The notes: a model not told the origin generated them from the letters alone. Positions 22,175-34,019 are shown, counted from the stretch's first letter. The stretch: DNA of 64,000 nt from Amorphophallus konjac (GCA_022559845.1 CM040125.1:200486102-200550101), one strand, 5' to 3'. Translations and numbers: made by a program.

Positions 22175-25100
22175 GCTTGTGGGAGATGAGATTTTTATTA
22201 GAATATTTTATTTGATATTTATTTGTTTATTTTGCTTGTTTATTTGGTTTATTAATTAGGCGTGCCAGTCACTGTCGTGATAATTTATTATGTGCTCATC
22301 TTACTAATCAGATAATTATGGGTGATCGTGTCGGGACCCAAAACCCGTCGTACCATAAAGGAGACGACATTAATTACGCCCCTCCGAAAGAGAGACAACC
22401 CTTGATTAATCGCCAAAATAAAGACCATGGGGCCCATATAACTAAAATGCAATTGCATGCAAGCACACAATGTAGTAGTACGTATTTATTAAATCGACTC
22501 TCGGTACGGGGCGGAGAACTTAGGTCTGAAGACCATCATCATGCATGGTGATAGATTCCGATCGGGCATAACCCGACTTTTCATAAATCACTATTTAATA
22601 TACCGGAGAATCGGATCATGCCAGCATGCAAGATAACAGTAGTCAGTATTATCGCTTATTATTTGTTTGATCATTCATTTATAACTTCGAGAGAGACTTT
22701 GGCACCACCATTCTACTCCGAGGGGCATCATGGCCCTCCTATTTTGAAGCTGTACACGACATTACGGTGCACATACATGGACCCATGAAGTGGCAAGGTG
22801 TGACCGTATTCGAGCAAGTCTGAAGATTGTCGGGACAATGTATGCCGGGGAGCGGTAAATTTGTTGTTCAAGAACCGAGGGAACGCGATTAAAACCCGAT
22901 CGGAACAAATCAAATTCAGTGAGTTATCGGCCCAGGACAAGGTCACGCTTTGGTTATAGTGGGGCGAGCCCCGAGATCCAAGCACGGCTTGTCGGAGCAT
23001 CATTAATATCCCATACTCGGGGTCTGGGGAAGATGAAGGTTCTGGGGCGGACGCAGCCAGATTCATTACTCCTTTATTTGGTCTTATTATTATTTTAGAT
23101 ACATGACTACTTTTATTCTCATTTTTATTTATGTTATCCCCCTTTTCATTATTCACTTGTTATTTATTTACCATTTATTTATTTTATATTTTCTTATACT
23201 GGATGCATGCATCTTTAGATTCCCTTTGTTAGTATTTGTTTGACAATTATTCATTTATTCACTTTTTTTATTATTTATTCACCCCCTTTTTAATTCTTTT
23301 GTTGTCATTTATTTGTTTATTATGTATTCTTATCTCTCTCTTTCACTCTCCTTTTTATTTTATTTCATCACATCATATTGTATTTATTATTTTTATTAGA
23401 TGCACATGAAATGTTTATGCATTGTATTTATTTGTTATGTAAATATTTATATTTATATGCATATGTATATGGGGGAGTGTATAACGTGAGTGTTTGTGCA
23501 TGGCTTATTAAGGGGAGTTTAATGTTAACATTTTTTTTGTTTTAATGAGTTAGTGTTTAGGTTGGTTTTAGTTTTAGTTTTTTTTCTTTGTTAACGGAGG
23601 GGTGAATGGGTTGAATGCATATGTGCATTTATTGTAACGCGGTTATGCATGGATTAAGGCTAGTGGGGAGATTAGGTGTGTTTTGCTTTTAAGTGTACCA
23701 CATGATTTGTTTAATGGGTAAAGTGTAAAGTGCATGCAAGTAGTGTGAAGTGCACGTGTGCGTCGTGTTTATTCGTTTTAAGATAAAAGGGGATGAAGTG
23801 CCGCCGAATGGTACCCGTCGGCGGCACCTTTCCACCCTTTTTTTTATGTGAGCAGGAGTTGGACAACTTTTTTGTTGTTATTGTTTTTTTTATACACAAC
23901 GGGGATCTCGACGTGGCTTTTCATCTCGGCATGCTTTCATCTCGGTGCGGTTTTGGCGCCGAGAAGCAATGGCACCGAGAGGAAACCCCATACCGATTCT
24001 GTTTGGCATTTTTTTTATTTACTTATTATTATTATATATATATATTTGTTTGTTTATTTTTATTCTATTTATTTGTTTATTCATTTTCATCATCATTATT
24101 ATTATTATTTATTTTATTCATTTACATTTATTATTTGTTTCATTTTCTTTATTATGTTTTTTTTATTTTATTTTATTAACAGTTAGACAGTTAGTCTTTA
24201 TGTCTGGCAAAAATCCGGCAGCATCTCCCCCGTACCCAGAGGGTTGATGGGGTATATAAGAAACCGTCCACGGAGAGCCGAGACGGAATCCATAATAGAG
24301 ATGGGCGTAGCCCGGGATCCAAAAGGACCGTAATCCGACGGGACGATGTCCACTCATCGTGGTGTTTGTTAATATCCCTGTGAAGAGGCCATGGGAGAAC
24401 ATGCAGGGGCAGAACTCCAAAGACCAGTGGGGTGACAGAATGTAGGGGGGTTAACCCCGTTAATTTAGCTCCCATGGGCTTGAATGAAGGGATATTACTC
24501 TTCCCCGGGGGGGTGATGGTTTTATACTGGAGATGATCAGGCTGGGTGGGTTCATGAGGGTGTCAGCATGAAGGTGTCGGCGCAGCTAGTCTCGGCGCGA
24601 CAAAGAACACAAAGGGCCATCGGCCTGGGGAGCTGTTTGAAGGGTGGTCGGCGCGTTGGTGTTCCTCGACGTGCCCATCACTCGGCGCGGAACCCGCGTC
24701 GAAAGAGGGCCATGCCGAGAGACCTTCCTACCCCGATAGTAGAGGTTTCAGGGGGGTTTTAAGGGTTTGCGAGGTTGTGGATCGTTGGGGTTTTTACCTT
24801 AGGGTTCTGGGAGGTTTTGTTTAAGGGCTCTGAGAGGCTTCGCCTAAGGCTTAGAGGGGTTTTATTCAGGGGTTTTGAGATGGCCGGAAAGGGAAGAAAT
24901 CACTCAGAGGAGAAGAGGAATGTCACTCTAAATCCTCACTGGGAGCCAGATCATCGATCGAATTCCATAAGATTTGATTCGAACATATCCCTCTTTATCT
25001 CACGAATGAGAAGCCATGAGATGGACTGTCTCAGGCTCTCATCGTGATTATGAGGTTGAAAACGCAGAGACGATGCAATAGAGACCACTCAGATGATCTG

Positions 25101-25465
25101 AGAGATGTGCATACAATGGAATGAAATCTATTCACAACAGCTATCGAATATAGTAAATTTACATGCAGATGATGCCCCTTTACAATCTACCGGACTATAC
25201 CGGCATTTGATATCAACGGAGGAATAGCGCTCGGAAGCATACAAAAAAAGAAGAAAGAAAACGGAGCAAAACAAAGATGGGGAAGGGGAGAATATAGCCC
25301 CTGAAGGCGCTTGATAGACGAACCCCCACCTTGGATCTCCTTCCCCGGGCTTCTGCTGCTCTCTCCCCCTCTTCAGATCCCTTTCAGCGGGCTCTCGTCT
25401 CTCTTCTTTTTGTGGCTGCTCTGGCTTCGATCCCTTCTCTCTCTCTGCTCTTTTGAAGACTTGGG

Positions 25466-25477
25466 TTATATATATAG
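25466..25477 (-). promoter_or_regulatory. TATA-like box of LTR A (5' copy)
   Basis: CTATATATATAACC on the minus strand, about 90 bp downstream of the five-copy CCGGCACG repeat (25563-25644). It would drive the genomic transcript of A. Confidence 0.55.
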
Positions 25478-25562
25478 AGGGCGTGGCCTTGTTTCCATCG
25501 GCACATAGAGGAACCGGCACGCTGATTGGTGTTTGCGCGCCGATTGTAATGCTGCGCCGACT

Positions 25563-25644
25563 CACTTCCGTGCCGGTTCACTTCCGTGCCGGTTCACTAC
25601 CGTGCCGGTTCACTTCTGTGCCGATTCACTCTCGTGCCGGTTTT
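25563..25644 (-). repeat. 16-bp CCGGCACG tandem repeat in LTR A (5' copy)
   Basis: Five copies of CACTTCCGTGCCGGTT-type units, one fewer than in the other LTR, so copy number changes. Confidence 0.75.
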
Positions 25645-26006
25645 AGCTCATTTCTAAGCATCTTTTGGCCCATTTTTGTTTGTTTAGGCCCATTTGTGTT
25701 CATTTCTTCTTTTGTGAGGGTTGGCCCGTCGACTGACTTATCTTGCTGTCCGAGTTTTTATCTTGTTTGTTCGGGGATGGTCCCGAGCCTTTTCTGAGCT
25801 CTTGAGTCTTGCTTCAGCGACTGTCCATTAGAACCGGGCGTCTTTTCTTTTCTTCTCTTCTTCTTTTGTTCCTCATCTTTGTTTGGCATCTATCACTCCT
25901 TTCCTTCTTTTCTTTTCTTATCTGTCGGCACAAGAGCACCCGATCAGAACTTAAGACATGCAGAAGCAGAAGTCAGGAAATATTAGGAATATTTTTATTG
26001 TCAACA

Positions 26007-27009
26007 GCGCCCAACGCCTATACACCCACACGGGAGGCGGCGCGTCGTTCCGACCTCCGAGAAAAGGGGGCTCCTTCAGTTCAAATCCGTCACGATCATC
26101 ATTAACACGGGCCTAGGTGACCACGACACGTGGCTTCCTAACACTGCCAGATCTCCACCCACCTGAGCCACACTGGTCCGAAACCCCAAACAGCTACTCT
26201 GTCGAGCTTACTAAAGCTCGGGAGTGGACAAGTGGAGAGGGGGATTTCTGTAGCCCAACTAAGAGCAGCCGAACTAGGCCCATCAGGACCAAACGAGGCT
26301 CTGCTTATCCAAGTGACAGCCCCCTAGGGCCCACTTATGCAAAAAAGCCCAATAAAGATCACTCAGGATCCCACCCTTCCTCGGCGGCCCTTAGGCTCGG
26401 AAGGCCCGAGCATCAGAACGGAGGAAGACCCACGCCCGAGTTATCCCTCCATCGGGATAGAGGCGAGCGCTCTGCACCCACTCCGATATGACTGCATCAG
26501 AGCTATGCCTATCACCCGGATAGGGCTGGCACCTTTTATGCTCGGACCGACTGACAAGTGCTTATCCCTGCAGCCGTTGTGAGCCCTTTATGAGCAGGAG
26601 TTTATGGGGATAAAGGACCCATGATCCCTCAAGGCCATGAAGATCCCACGATGAGGATGTAACGATCCCATGATAAGGACATAACTCCCGCCTGAAACTC
26701 CTCAGCTTACGGGACTCATCAGGTGAGCTCGCTATATAAACCAGGGACTCCCTCCAGCGGAAGGTAAGGCCAATACACGCCTAAAACTCCCTGAGCAGGA
26801 ATCACTTCACCATCTTGGTGTTGGGGGATCTCGTGCACCTCTTTCTACCTCCCTCAATACCTTCCACCATTGCTCTACTGACTTAAGCATTGGAGGGTTT
26901 TCCCCAAGGAACCATCCCTGGGCCTCCTGATTCGTTTCCCTTTCTCTGTAGTTCACTATTCGGTGATCATCCTCCCAGCTCAGGACAAGCGCGAGATCAC
27001 GCCCCTTCA
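26007..27009 (+). mobile_element. Fragment H: LTR fragment, probably of a Tat-like element
   Basis: Not similar to the C LTR. It has a TATA-like box in CTCGCTATATAAACC (26731-26740) and, about 145 bp downstream, CTACTGACTTAAGCATTGGA with a G-rich continuation, a word I associate with U5 of plant Gypsy LTRs. Its left end is cut by element A. Its right end joins, near 27010, the last 100 bp of the C LTR. The family assignment is from memory of the motif and is only moderate. No open frame of note. Confidence 0.5.
26731..26740 (+). promoter_or_regulatory. TATA-like box in fragment H
   Basis: GCTATATAAA, a near-consensus plant TATA box in an LTR-like context. Confidence 0.5.
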
Positions 27010-27109
27010 ACCGCCAATTTCAGTCTGTTTCTATTGTGAATTGTGCTTGCTTGTTAAAGTCTAAGGTGCTTTGGTCTTGTGACTATCACCCCAAGGTGGT
27101 GTCATATCA
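27010..27109 (+). repeat. Element C 5' LTR remnant (U5 end)
   Basis: Matches 31514-31613 (CCGCCAATTTC, GTGAATTGTGCTTGCTTG, CCCCAAGGTGGTGTCA) with a few substitutions and ends TATCA. Homology stops abruptly near 27010. Confidence 0.8.
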
Positions 27110-27111
27110 AT

Positions 27112-27123
27112 TGGTATCAGAGC
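27112..27123 (+). other. Primer binding site of element C (initiator tRNA-Met)
   Basis: TGGTATCAGAGC lies two bases after the LTR end, as in element B. Confidence 0.92.
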
Positions 27124-27238
27124 AAGTCATTGACTTGTCTCTACAAGTCAAGTCCTAGGGCATACTTGCATTGGAGTCATCATCGGTCCAACCCTTGCAT
27201 TGTCCACCCACCATTGTCATCGTTGAGTCTAGGGTCAA

Positions 27239-27769
27239 ATGGCCCCTCTCCCAATCATATCCCATGCATACCTACCTAATGGAGAGCCCACGGAAATTTA
27301 TTCCATTGACTTAGAGTCTGATAGTTGGGTATCCCCTGATATCGTTGCCTCTCTTTCTAGGATCGGATAAATTATGCACAATGGAGACCAAGTCTTTGTT
27401 GAATTCCATAGATAGTTTGGAGAGACTAAGTATTTTTATGGGGCTTGGTGTCAAGTAGGAACATTGGCAGGTCCATGCATAATCCTAGGTAAGAAATGGT
27501 TAGATGAAAGGAATGTCGACATCGACCCAACACGTCGGACTTGCCTAGTGCATCCGCAACACCTTCTGGGAAGTACTCTCCCATCCGCTGGAGTCTTACC
27601 CTTGTTCACCACCCCGGGTGCACCACACACCGGCCAACATCACCCCACCCTCAAAGAACCTTCCCACCCCATTAGCTTTAGAAGAAGTAGCCCACCCACT
27701 TTGCCACATGGAGACAAATGCCCCTACAGATCCTTTCCCCTGCATGGAGGGCATCCATGTCCAAATTGA
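27239..27769 (+). pseudogene. Element C 5' coding remnant
   Basis: One frame starts at an ATG at 27239 (MAPLPIISHAYLPNG), is interrupted by TAA near 27366 and continues to 27769. The segment CIILGKKWLDERNVDID has the flavour of the ILG..WL..hn..id strand that follows the active site in retropepsins, but no DTG or DSG motif is seen, so a protease call would be speculative. No gag core comparable to B was found here. Confidence 0.4.
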
Positions 27770-28325
27770 AGGGGAAGCCTCGCACAAGGATCTTCACCCT
27801 ACACCACCCTCTCTAGATAAGGCCGAACTCATCTTAGAAGAACCCCTTGTTAGGTGGCTAAGGGAGAGCTCAATCAGAGATATCATGACCAATATCTATC
27901 TACCCGTGGAGCAAGACCTCTTTATAGTGCCCATCTTCTCCCATCACACCACCATCCAATCCTCTCACCGAGTAGAGAACCTAGGGGAACTTCTCATGGG
28001 CTTAGCTTGGCAAATGGAGATTACCAGCATGTTGATCACAATGGACAACCAACCAGGGAGTTTTGACCTCCTATACCTATGTGTCGGGTCCATCACCTCG
28101 GTATACACCATTGGTTGCTACATTAGTGACCTCCTTCTATTCCTCCCCACACCCGATGAGCCTAACCTTCTACTCAATTTGGAGCTTCTTATATTGGGTA
28201 GAAAGCCAAACCCTCCCCTCATGGCCGACCCACCCACCAAGAACTTCGGCCCAACTGTTTCATTAGAGGAGGATGACCCACCACCATTTGAGGATCTTGA
28301 GGACATAGGGCCCCCCCCTTGGTAA
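27618..28325 (+). pseudogene. Element C central region homologous to element B polyprotein
   Basis: A 235-codon frame matching B over the unknown central region: LV.WL.., VE(N/D)LG(E/D)L...L.WQ...T.ML, VGSITSVYT, S(D/E)(L/I)LLFLP and FEDLED. Function unknown. Reading frames differ between this and the flanking remnants, so several indels have occurred. Confidence 0.65.
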
Positions 28326-28421
28326 CCATTTTCATGATCCCTTTGATCCCTTCCAATGGGAACCGTGGAACCCATGTGACCTAACCACCTTACCCACCGC
28401 ACCTTCCTACCCTCACCAACC

Positions 28422-28697
28422 ATGTTGGGCCAAGCTCACCTCATCCATAACCCATGTAACATCAAAGGAGCCATGACCTTAGGCAACACCCACCTAGAGA
28501 TAGAGGAAATTCCCCACCCCATATCCACCTTCCTAGATCCCTTCGACCCTTTCACATGGAATTTCAAAGGTCATCCCACATGGAATGCATATGGAAGTCA
28601 CCTTTGGGATAAGCATGCATGTGTCCAGGCTTACCACACCACTTGGCATGAACACTATGTTGGGTCCATTCATTCACATCACCCACAGGTCAAGTAG
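28422..28697 (+). pseudogene. Element C central region, second part
   Basis: Homologous to B residues about 600-650: AMTLGNTHLEIEE, PHPISTFLDPFDPFTW, then HPT. The strong conservation of the DPFDPFTW block in two otherwise diverged elements suggests that the protein, not just the DNA, was under selection. Confidence 0.65.
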
Positions 28698-28746
28698 GAA
28701 ATAAGAGTGGTCCATATTCGGGTGTAATGGTCCTCCTTCATTAATC

Positions 28747-29133
28747 ATGGGTCGTAGGCATGATAGGAGTATTCATGGATGTCCGAGTCTCCCGGCATTT
28801 GTCACCCCCATGCATGACCGGATCACCTATGGATGTCTCGGTCCTCCCCATTCCATCAAAGTCTTCTTGACGTCAAAGCATGATTGGTCTACTTTTGGTT
28901 GCCTAGGTCCACCCATCACCCCTAGAATGTCCGCATTCACAAAATTGCATGAAAACCTTCGCAAGCACATCAGCAAGGAAAATGAGATTTATAAAAGACA
29001 GGCTGACTCCCCTCGGCGTCACCAAGAATTTCACGTGGGTGACTTTCTGATGGTGAGGACGGAGAGGCTCTCCCCGGGAGCCATCTCCAAAATGAGGCCT
29101 CGTGGGGCTGGTCCCTTCCAGGTTCTGAGGTGA
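28747..29133 (+). pseudogene. Element C GCxGPP repeats and integrase C-terminus
   Basis: Begins with three repeats of the form R(S/I)x(F/H/Y)GCxxxP, followed by a helical KLHENLRKHISKENEIYKRQ and the integrase C-terminal module (GDFLMVRTERLSPG, GPFQVLR). It ends at TGA 29131-29133, exactly the codon where the B frame also has TGA. Confidence 0.7.
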
Positions 29134-29504
29134 ATTGGCACTAATGCCTATGAGTTATGTCTTCTCGAGGAGTACGGAGTGAGCCCCACATTCAACGTGG
29201 CCGACCTAGTGCCATATAAGGGTCCTACTGTGGTACCCAATTAAGATATTGAGCCCACACCCCTCATTGAGAGAGCACCCACCCGTGAGAAGAGTCCTCT
29301 AGCCAGGAGAGCCCGGCGTGAGCGAATTGAGCGAATATTGGATGAACAGGTCACTGCCACCAGGAGCAAGGTGTATGAACGCTATCTCGTCGGGTGGATG
29401 GATCGGTCTCCTTCGGAAGACTTGTGGGCGGTATCACTTCTACACCCTCCGGGGAGGGAAGGACTCTTACTCGACGGAGTCGAGTTCTCCGCACCCCGGG
29501 AGTA
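29134..29504 (+). pseudogene. Element C integrase tail and chromodomain remnant
   Basis: Same frame as the preceding segment. IGTNAYEL and PTFNVADLVPYKGP are followed by a TAA near 29240, then a chromodomain core (IERILDEQ, KVYERYLVGWMDRSPSEDLW). It aligns with B but is degenerate after the second aromatic residue. Confidence 0.65.
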
Positions 29505-31613
29505 TGATGGGGACATCACCTCCCGTGCCCACACTCACGGCTCGTCTCCTCGCCCCAAAAGCATCCGACATGGTCTAGTCATTTATTTTGAGTCATATGT
29601 TGTATTTTCATATTTTATTTGAGTCATATCATTATAATTTTCCTTTTATTTGAGTCCAGTACCTAGGTTAATGAGTCATCAACCTAACTTAAGTGTCATC
29701 GGGTTGATTACATTAGTTAATGGACCCAATTCATTGGGTTTGGCCCAGGGGCGCCCCCTACCCCTTGGTTATTTGTCATTGTAGCAAGAGTTAGGGACTT
29801 TTTGTAAAATGTGGGTTGCCTATATATAGGACCCCATTCCCCCCCATTTGAAGTAAATGAAATTGCCATATATTGAGATCCAAAATTCAAGTTTCTTGTG
29901 GAGAGAATCCATTAGTGGGGTGTGAAGCCCTAGGGTGAGAAGCCCTTCCCTTCTCTCTCACTCTCTCTCACTCTCTCTCTCTCTAAGGGGGCCGCCCCCC
30001 CTCTCTCTCTTCCCCCCTCCCCAAATTTTGAATTTCCCCTCTCTCTCCTCTCTCCTCCACCTAGGCTCCACCTCATCCACACACCACTAGTCACCCCAAC
30101 CACCTCATCACTTCCCTAGGTGCATTCATTACCCCTCCACCAACTCCCACAAAATCTCCTCCCTCCCTAAGAGAATCTTGACCTTCCCAACACAATTCAC
30201 CCTAGTCCCCACACAATCTTACAGCTCCCAAGGGGAATTTGGATTGTTTCCCTCCACCTCTTCCACTTCCCTTCACCATTAGTCACCTCCCTCCCCTATC
30301 TCTTTTGCCATTGAAGCTAATCCCAACCAGCCAGTTCGCAACTCAGAATCAACAGGGGAGCAGCAGCTTGCAGAGGCGACCCCAACTTCATCCCAGCGTC
30401 CCTGGGGACCCAAGTGGTACCGTCGAAAGCGTCTCCCTGTCTTCTTCGCAACGGCGGTGGTCTCGTCCCAACCGGAGCTTGTGGCTACCCGGGGGAGCCG
30501 ATCTCCCCACACTGCGCGTCTTCCTCCAGACTGGCAACCTGAAGCCGCTTGCAGAGCCTCCCATGGCTAGCCCCTTGAAGATCTAGAGGCGGCACTTAAC
30601 TGGGAGCTTCGTCTACACGTCTTCTTCAAGTACCAAGAAGCGGCATCCCGTTCGGCATCCGGAGCTAAGGGTTCTCAATTTCCTCCCTCAAGTGCGCTGT
30701 TCTATCCACTCTGGGACTGAACAGACACTTGATCACTGTTTGGGATGCCTTTTTCTACTCCGACCTCCTCCGACATTCCCGTGGGTCTCCGTTTGAAGAG
30801 GACTCGACAACGAATCCAGCGACTCCAGCCTCGCTTGAATCAGAGATCAGGAGCGCCTGTGGTGACCTCATCTTCCTACTGCAGTGGTACCATAGCTATC
30901 GAAACCAGAAAGCAGAGGCACTGTTCACGACCCTGCCCCGACCATCGCCGTCATTCTGAAATTCCCCCAAAATTTGAACGTCTTTCTGAGTCAACTATGA
31001 AGATTTTGCCACTGGTTTCGTCACCAACGGAGCTCGGGGGAGTCCGCAGCAGTGCCGATGGCTTCCCTTTTCCAAGTTCAACCCCCTTGCATGGGGCGTA
31101 GTGATGTAAAACCTTGAACATGTCGAAGCTACACCGGCGCGGCGTGTGGGGAACCCACTCTTCCCCGCTCGCCTACGTCTCCGAGCGGGACTGGTTTCTT
31201 CAAGCCAGTCGAGTAAGTGCTCTATCCCTTACTCATATTTGGTGTCTTATTTTTTCAATACTAGCTCATAGCTCCGCTGGCCCGTGAGAGTGAGTGCCCG
31301 GTCCGCAAGCTCCATTGCTTCGAGTGGCTGCCGTGGAAGAGAGTGTGACCCGTGCCCTCGGCACCTGGGTCGGCCCCATTGAGTTGGACCTCCAATCCCT
31401 TGGGGAAAAAAACCTTGGCCTTGCTGGCCCTCTACCAGCAAGGGCCCAGCCCTCACAACCTGTACTCGGCATCGCCGAGTTACCCCTAGATTTGGGTGAG
31501 TGTCGGGTGAGTGGCCGCCAATTTCGGTCCGTTTCAATTGTGAATTGTGCTTGCTTGTTAAAGTCCAAGGTGCTTCGGTCTTGTGACTATCACCCCAAGG
31601 TGGTGTCACATCA
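29505..31613 (+). repeat. Element C 3' LTR
   Basis: 2109 bp, starting TGATGGGGAC after a G-rich tract and ending GTGTCACATCA. TATA-like box at 29821-29829, then a CT microsatellite (29950-30015). Leader homology with LTR B is visible only in patches. Open frames such as 30239-30586 and 30745-31101 are not convincing genes. The next bases are TATTG, the presumed target duplication, whose left partner is lost. Confidence 0.85.
29821..29829 (+). promoter_or_regulatory. TATA-like box of LTR C
   Basis: GGTTGCCTATATATAGG, conserved with LTR B. Confidence 0.65.
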
Positions 31614-32239
31614 TATTGCCAGGATTAAATGTCTTGCTATCATTGTGCTGTCATCAACGATTGGTATCACTTGTTTACTGAACATTGGTCATCACTCTCT
31701 TACAAGTGGTATCATCTCCATGTCTGCACGATTTTCTCTCTGCATACTACATGCTTTACCTTCATTTACGAGAGACCATGCACCATCTCAGGGTATCAAC
31801 AGGTGGTATACTGACTATACAATCATTGGTATGTATTTTCACATCAATTTCTGAACACTGAGAAGACGCCTCAGGGTGACTGCACTTTTAGTTACTTCCT
31901 CCAAGTAAATACTCATTTCTACATTGTACATCCTGTGCTAAAAATCTCCTTTACTCATAACTTCCTAATTATGCCATATATTCTCTTTAGTATGTTATTT
32001 TGATGATGTCAAAGGGGGAGAGAATTATATGTGTCATTAACTAGAGCATGGGGGAGAATCTATATGTGTCATGGGTATGGGGGAAAGTCTTGAATTTTTG
32101 CATAAAGGGGAGAGATTTATCTGGGGAGAGAAAATCATTGAAAGTCTTTGTGCTTCAATTCATGATTACATTTCATTACACCTTGACTTACAGAGTACTC
32201 TTAATGACTCATATTTGCCATCATCAAAAAGGGAGAGAA
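31614..32239 (+). mobile_element. Copia element F: 3' untranslated end of internal region
   Basis: No coding sequence. Repeated AAGGGGGAGAGA-type purine tracts (32010-32025, 32045-32060, 32095-32130) in a GATGATGTCAAAGGGGGAGA context are typical of the region before the 3' LTR in several plant Copia groups. It ends with AAAAAGGGAGAGAA (32226-32239), the polypurine tract next to the LTR. The gag-pol part is missing, removed or displaced by the insertions to the left. Confidence 0.65.
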
Positions 32240-32399
32240 TGTTGGGCATGTATGCAACATGCTTAAATTCTATTGTTTTGATGATGTCTACTAATAAGTC
32301 ATCAATATGTTTGACCTACATTTAATCAATGTCAACATTCGTGTATTTCAGGTCCCACTGGCAACACAAGGCAATAGGTTTCACATAATTCCATGTTGT

Positions 32400-33365
32400 C
32401 AAGGTCAGTGCAACCGTTGAAGTTGAGCAATTGCTGAAGAAAGAAGGCGTCACAAGAGAAATATCGACACCTACTACAGAAGTGTCAACACCACAGCCAT
32501 TCCTCAGCAGACCAAGGTCAATTCTAGTCCAGGCAACATACAACTGTGGTCGACGCTTGTTTTGGCCACTTCACATTAAGGTCGATGCTAGTTTCGCCTT
32601 CAAGCATTCAAGGTCAGTGCAACTGCTGTAGTCTCTATACATGCTGAAGAGAGAAGTGTCGGCACCAACTACTGACGTGTCGACACCAACTAGAGAAGTG
32701 TCGACACCATAGTCATCCCTTAGCCAACTAAGGTCGATGCTAGCTATGCTCTCAAGCAACTGAAGTCGATGCCACTTGAGTGTTCCAGCAACGGAAGGTC
32801 GGTGCACGTTTGATGGCAAGCTTCCAAGGATGATGCCATTTTTGCCTTCAAGCAACTAAGGTCGGTGCAATCCTTATTAAGTATAGACGAAGGTCTGTGC
32901 ACATCTGTCACAAGGTCGGTGCAGCCAGCGCAAGACTAGGTCGGTGTAAGTCCTGCCTTCAAAGAGACAGTCCGTGCAAGTCCTGCCTTCAAAGACACGG
33001 TCGGTGCAAGTTTCTGTTCCTATGAGCCAAGGGTTGAGCACTTATAAAGATCAAGGTCGGTGCAACCTCCGACCAGCACATAACAAGGTCTGTGCACGTT
33101 TGTCATCCATGCGATACAAGGTAGGTGAACATTCTTCCTTCAACACTAGAAGGTCCGTGCACATATAAAGACAAAGTCTAAGCACGTTGATGAAGGTCTG
33201 TGCAATGCTTCCTTCAAACAAGTAAGGTCTGTGCATATTCACCTTCTGGCAAGACAAGGTCCGTGCAAGCCGCTAAAGGTTCAAGCTCAAATCAAGTCTG
33301 AGCATTTCTCAAGGTCCAAGTATCAAGGTCTGAGCATATTCAAGTCAAGGTCGGTGCACGCAGTT
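32400..33365 (+). repeat. Interspersed array of about 22 AAGGTCNGTGCA motifs
   Basis: Variants of AAGGTCGGTGCA, AAGGTCTGTGCA and AAGGTCCGTGCA recur at irregular spacing of about 25-60 bp (near 32404, 32578, 32610, 32798, 32860, 32891, 32911, 33053, 33084, 33150, 33193, 33224, 33256 and 33346, among others). GTGTCGACACC words are mixed in. The sequence between motifs is not repeated, which is unlike an ordinary tandem repeat. Confidence 0.8.
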
Positions 33366-33622
33366 CCCAAGCACCATCTATCCAAAGAAGGTCAAAGGAA
33401 TGTGTCGACCTGTCTCTCTCAAGAGGTCGACCTGTGACCATTCCTGAAAGTGTAACATTGGCTGTCTCACTGAGTAGTGTCGACACTTTCCAAGCAAGAG
33501 GTCGACACCTTTGTTCTTCCAGAAGCACTCAAGCCAAAAGTCTGTCATATCTAGTGGGCCATCTAGAGAGAGAAAAAGGCACCGCAACTGTCCAATCTCA
33601 CGGATTTCGAGGTCCGAATGGG

Positions 33623-33627
33623 GTACC
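33623..33627. other. Target site duplication of solo LTR G, left copy
   Basis: GTACC is repeated at 36723-36727. Confidence 0.9.
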
Positions 33628-34019
33628 TGTGGACGCCAAAAAATGACGATGATGATCATGGCGACATTCGCGTCTACACATTAGAGCACGAGTCGAAGAC
33701 AGAACTGCCGAATAATCCTCACGCCTCGCCCGATCAGGACGAGAACTGGCTTGGTGGTCTACTACCCGCTAAGGAAGCCCCCCAAGCGGAAGATACAGCT
33801 ACAACGCTCCGACCGGCCATGTCAAGAGCTGAATCAAAGAAAAGTCGGGAACTCCGGCATAGTCTCGGGATGCACCGAAAGTCATGCAAAGTCTAGGACC
33901 AAGCCCCAAAGGCTGTAAACAGAATATTATGAAGGCTATACGTTGCAACTAGAACATTCCAAGAGCGCCGACACTCGAATAAATGGTTGCGGCTTCGAAA
34001 AGAATCCATTCGAGGCTTA

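Larger units (their letters stand above)
1..26006 (-). mobile_element. Element A: non-autonomous Tat-type Ty3/Gypsy retrotransposon
   Basis: Two direct LTR copies (1-3645, cut by the window edge, and 22178-26006) bracket an internal region read on the minus strand. It runs primer site, gag, second gag, satellite-like arrays, polypurine tract. The gag proteins are clearly homologous to those of element D, and the primer-site sequence is shared with D. No protease, reverse transcriptase, RNase H or integrase motif appears in 3646-22177, so the element must have used enzymes in trans. Element B (5572-12806) sits inside its 3' arrays. Without B, and with the missing LTR end estimated from the other copy (about 254 bp), A is about 19 kb. 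The five bases right of the element are GCGCC, so the left target copy should be GCGCC just outside the window. Confidence 0.85.
22178..26006 (-). repeat. Element A 5' LTR
   Basis: 3829 bp. On the minus strand it begins TGTTGACA (26006) and ends CCCACA (22178). It is a direct repeat of 1-3645 over the part inside the window. Near its 3' end (22320-22400) it shares GGGTCCCGACACG, ATCTGATTAG and GTGACTGGCACGCC words with solo LTR G, which places both in the same Tat group. TATA-like box at 25466-25477. Confidence 0.92.
27010..31613 (+). mobile_element. Element C: degenerate relative of element B, plus strand
   Basis: Contains, in order, 100 bp of a 5' LTR end (27010-27109), an initiator-Met primer site, frame-broken coding sequence homologous to the B polyprotein, a chromodomain remnant and a full 3' LTR (29505-31613). 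The 5' LTR is not intact: left of 27010 the sequence is unrelated to the 3' LTR. It differs strongly from B in DNA yet keeps the same gene order and the same absence of PR/RT/RH/IN core, so the layout is ancestral to both and not a private deletion. Confidence 0.8.
32240..33627 (+). repeat. Copia element F LTR, first part (split by solo LTR G)
   Basis: Begins TGTTGGGCATG after the purine tract. It continues at 36728 once solo LTR G is removed, as shown by the GTACC duplication. The assembled LTR is about 2.96 kb. It contains more than 20 copies of an AAGGTCNGTGCA motif. Small open frames are not conserved. Confidence 0.75.

Noticed and set aside
27239..27769. Aspartic protease in element C.
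   Set aside because: Only a weak ILG..WL-like strand is visible and the catalytic D-[ST]-G motif is absent.
25996..31618. TATTG at 25996-26000 and again at 31614-31618, as if one element spanned 26001-31613.
   Set aside because: The left TATTG is part of LTR A, whose homology with the other copy continues through TCAACA to 26006. After 31618 the sequence does not resume LTR A. Chance match.
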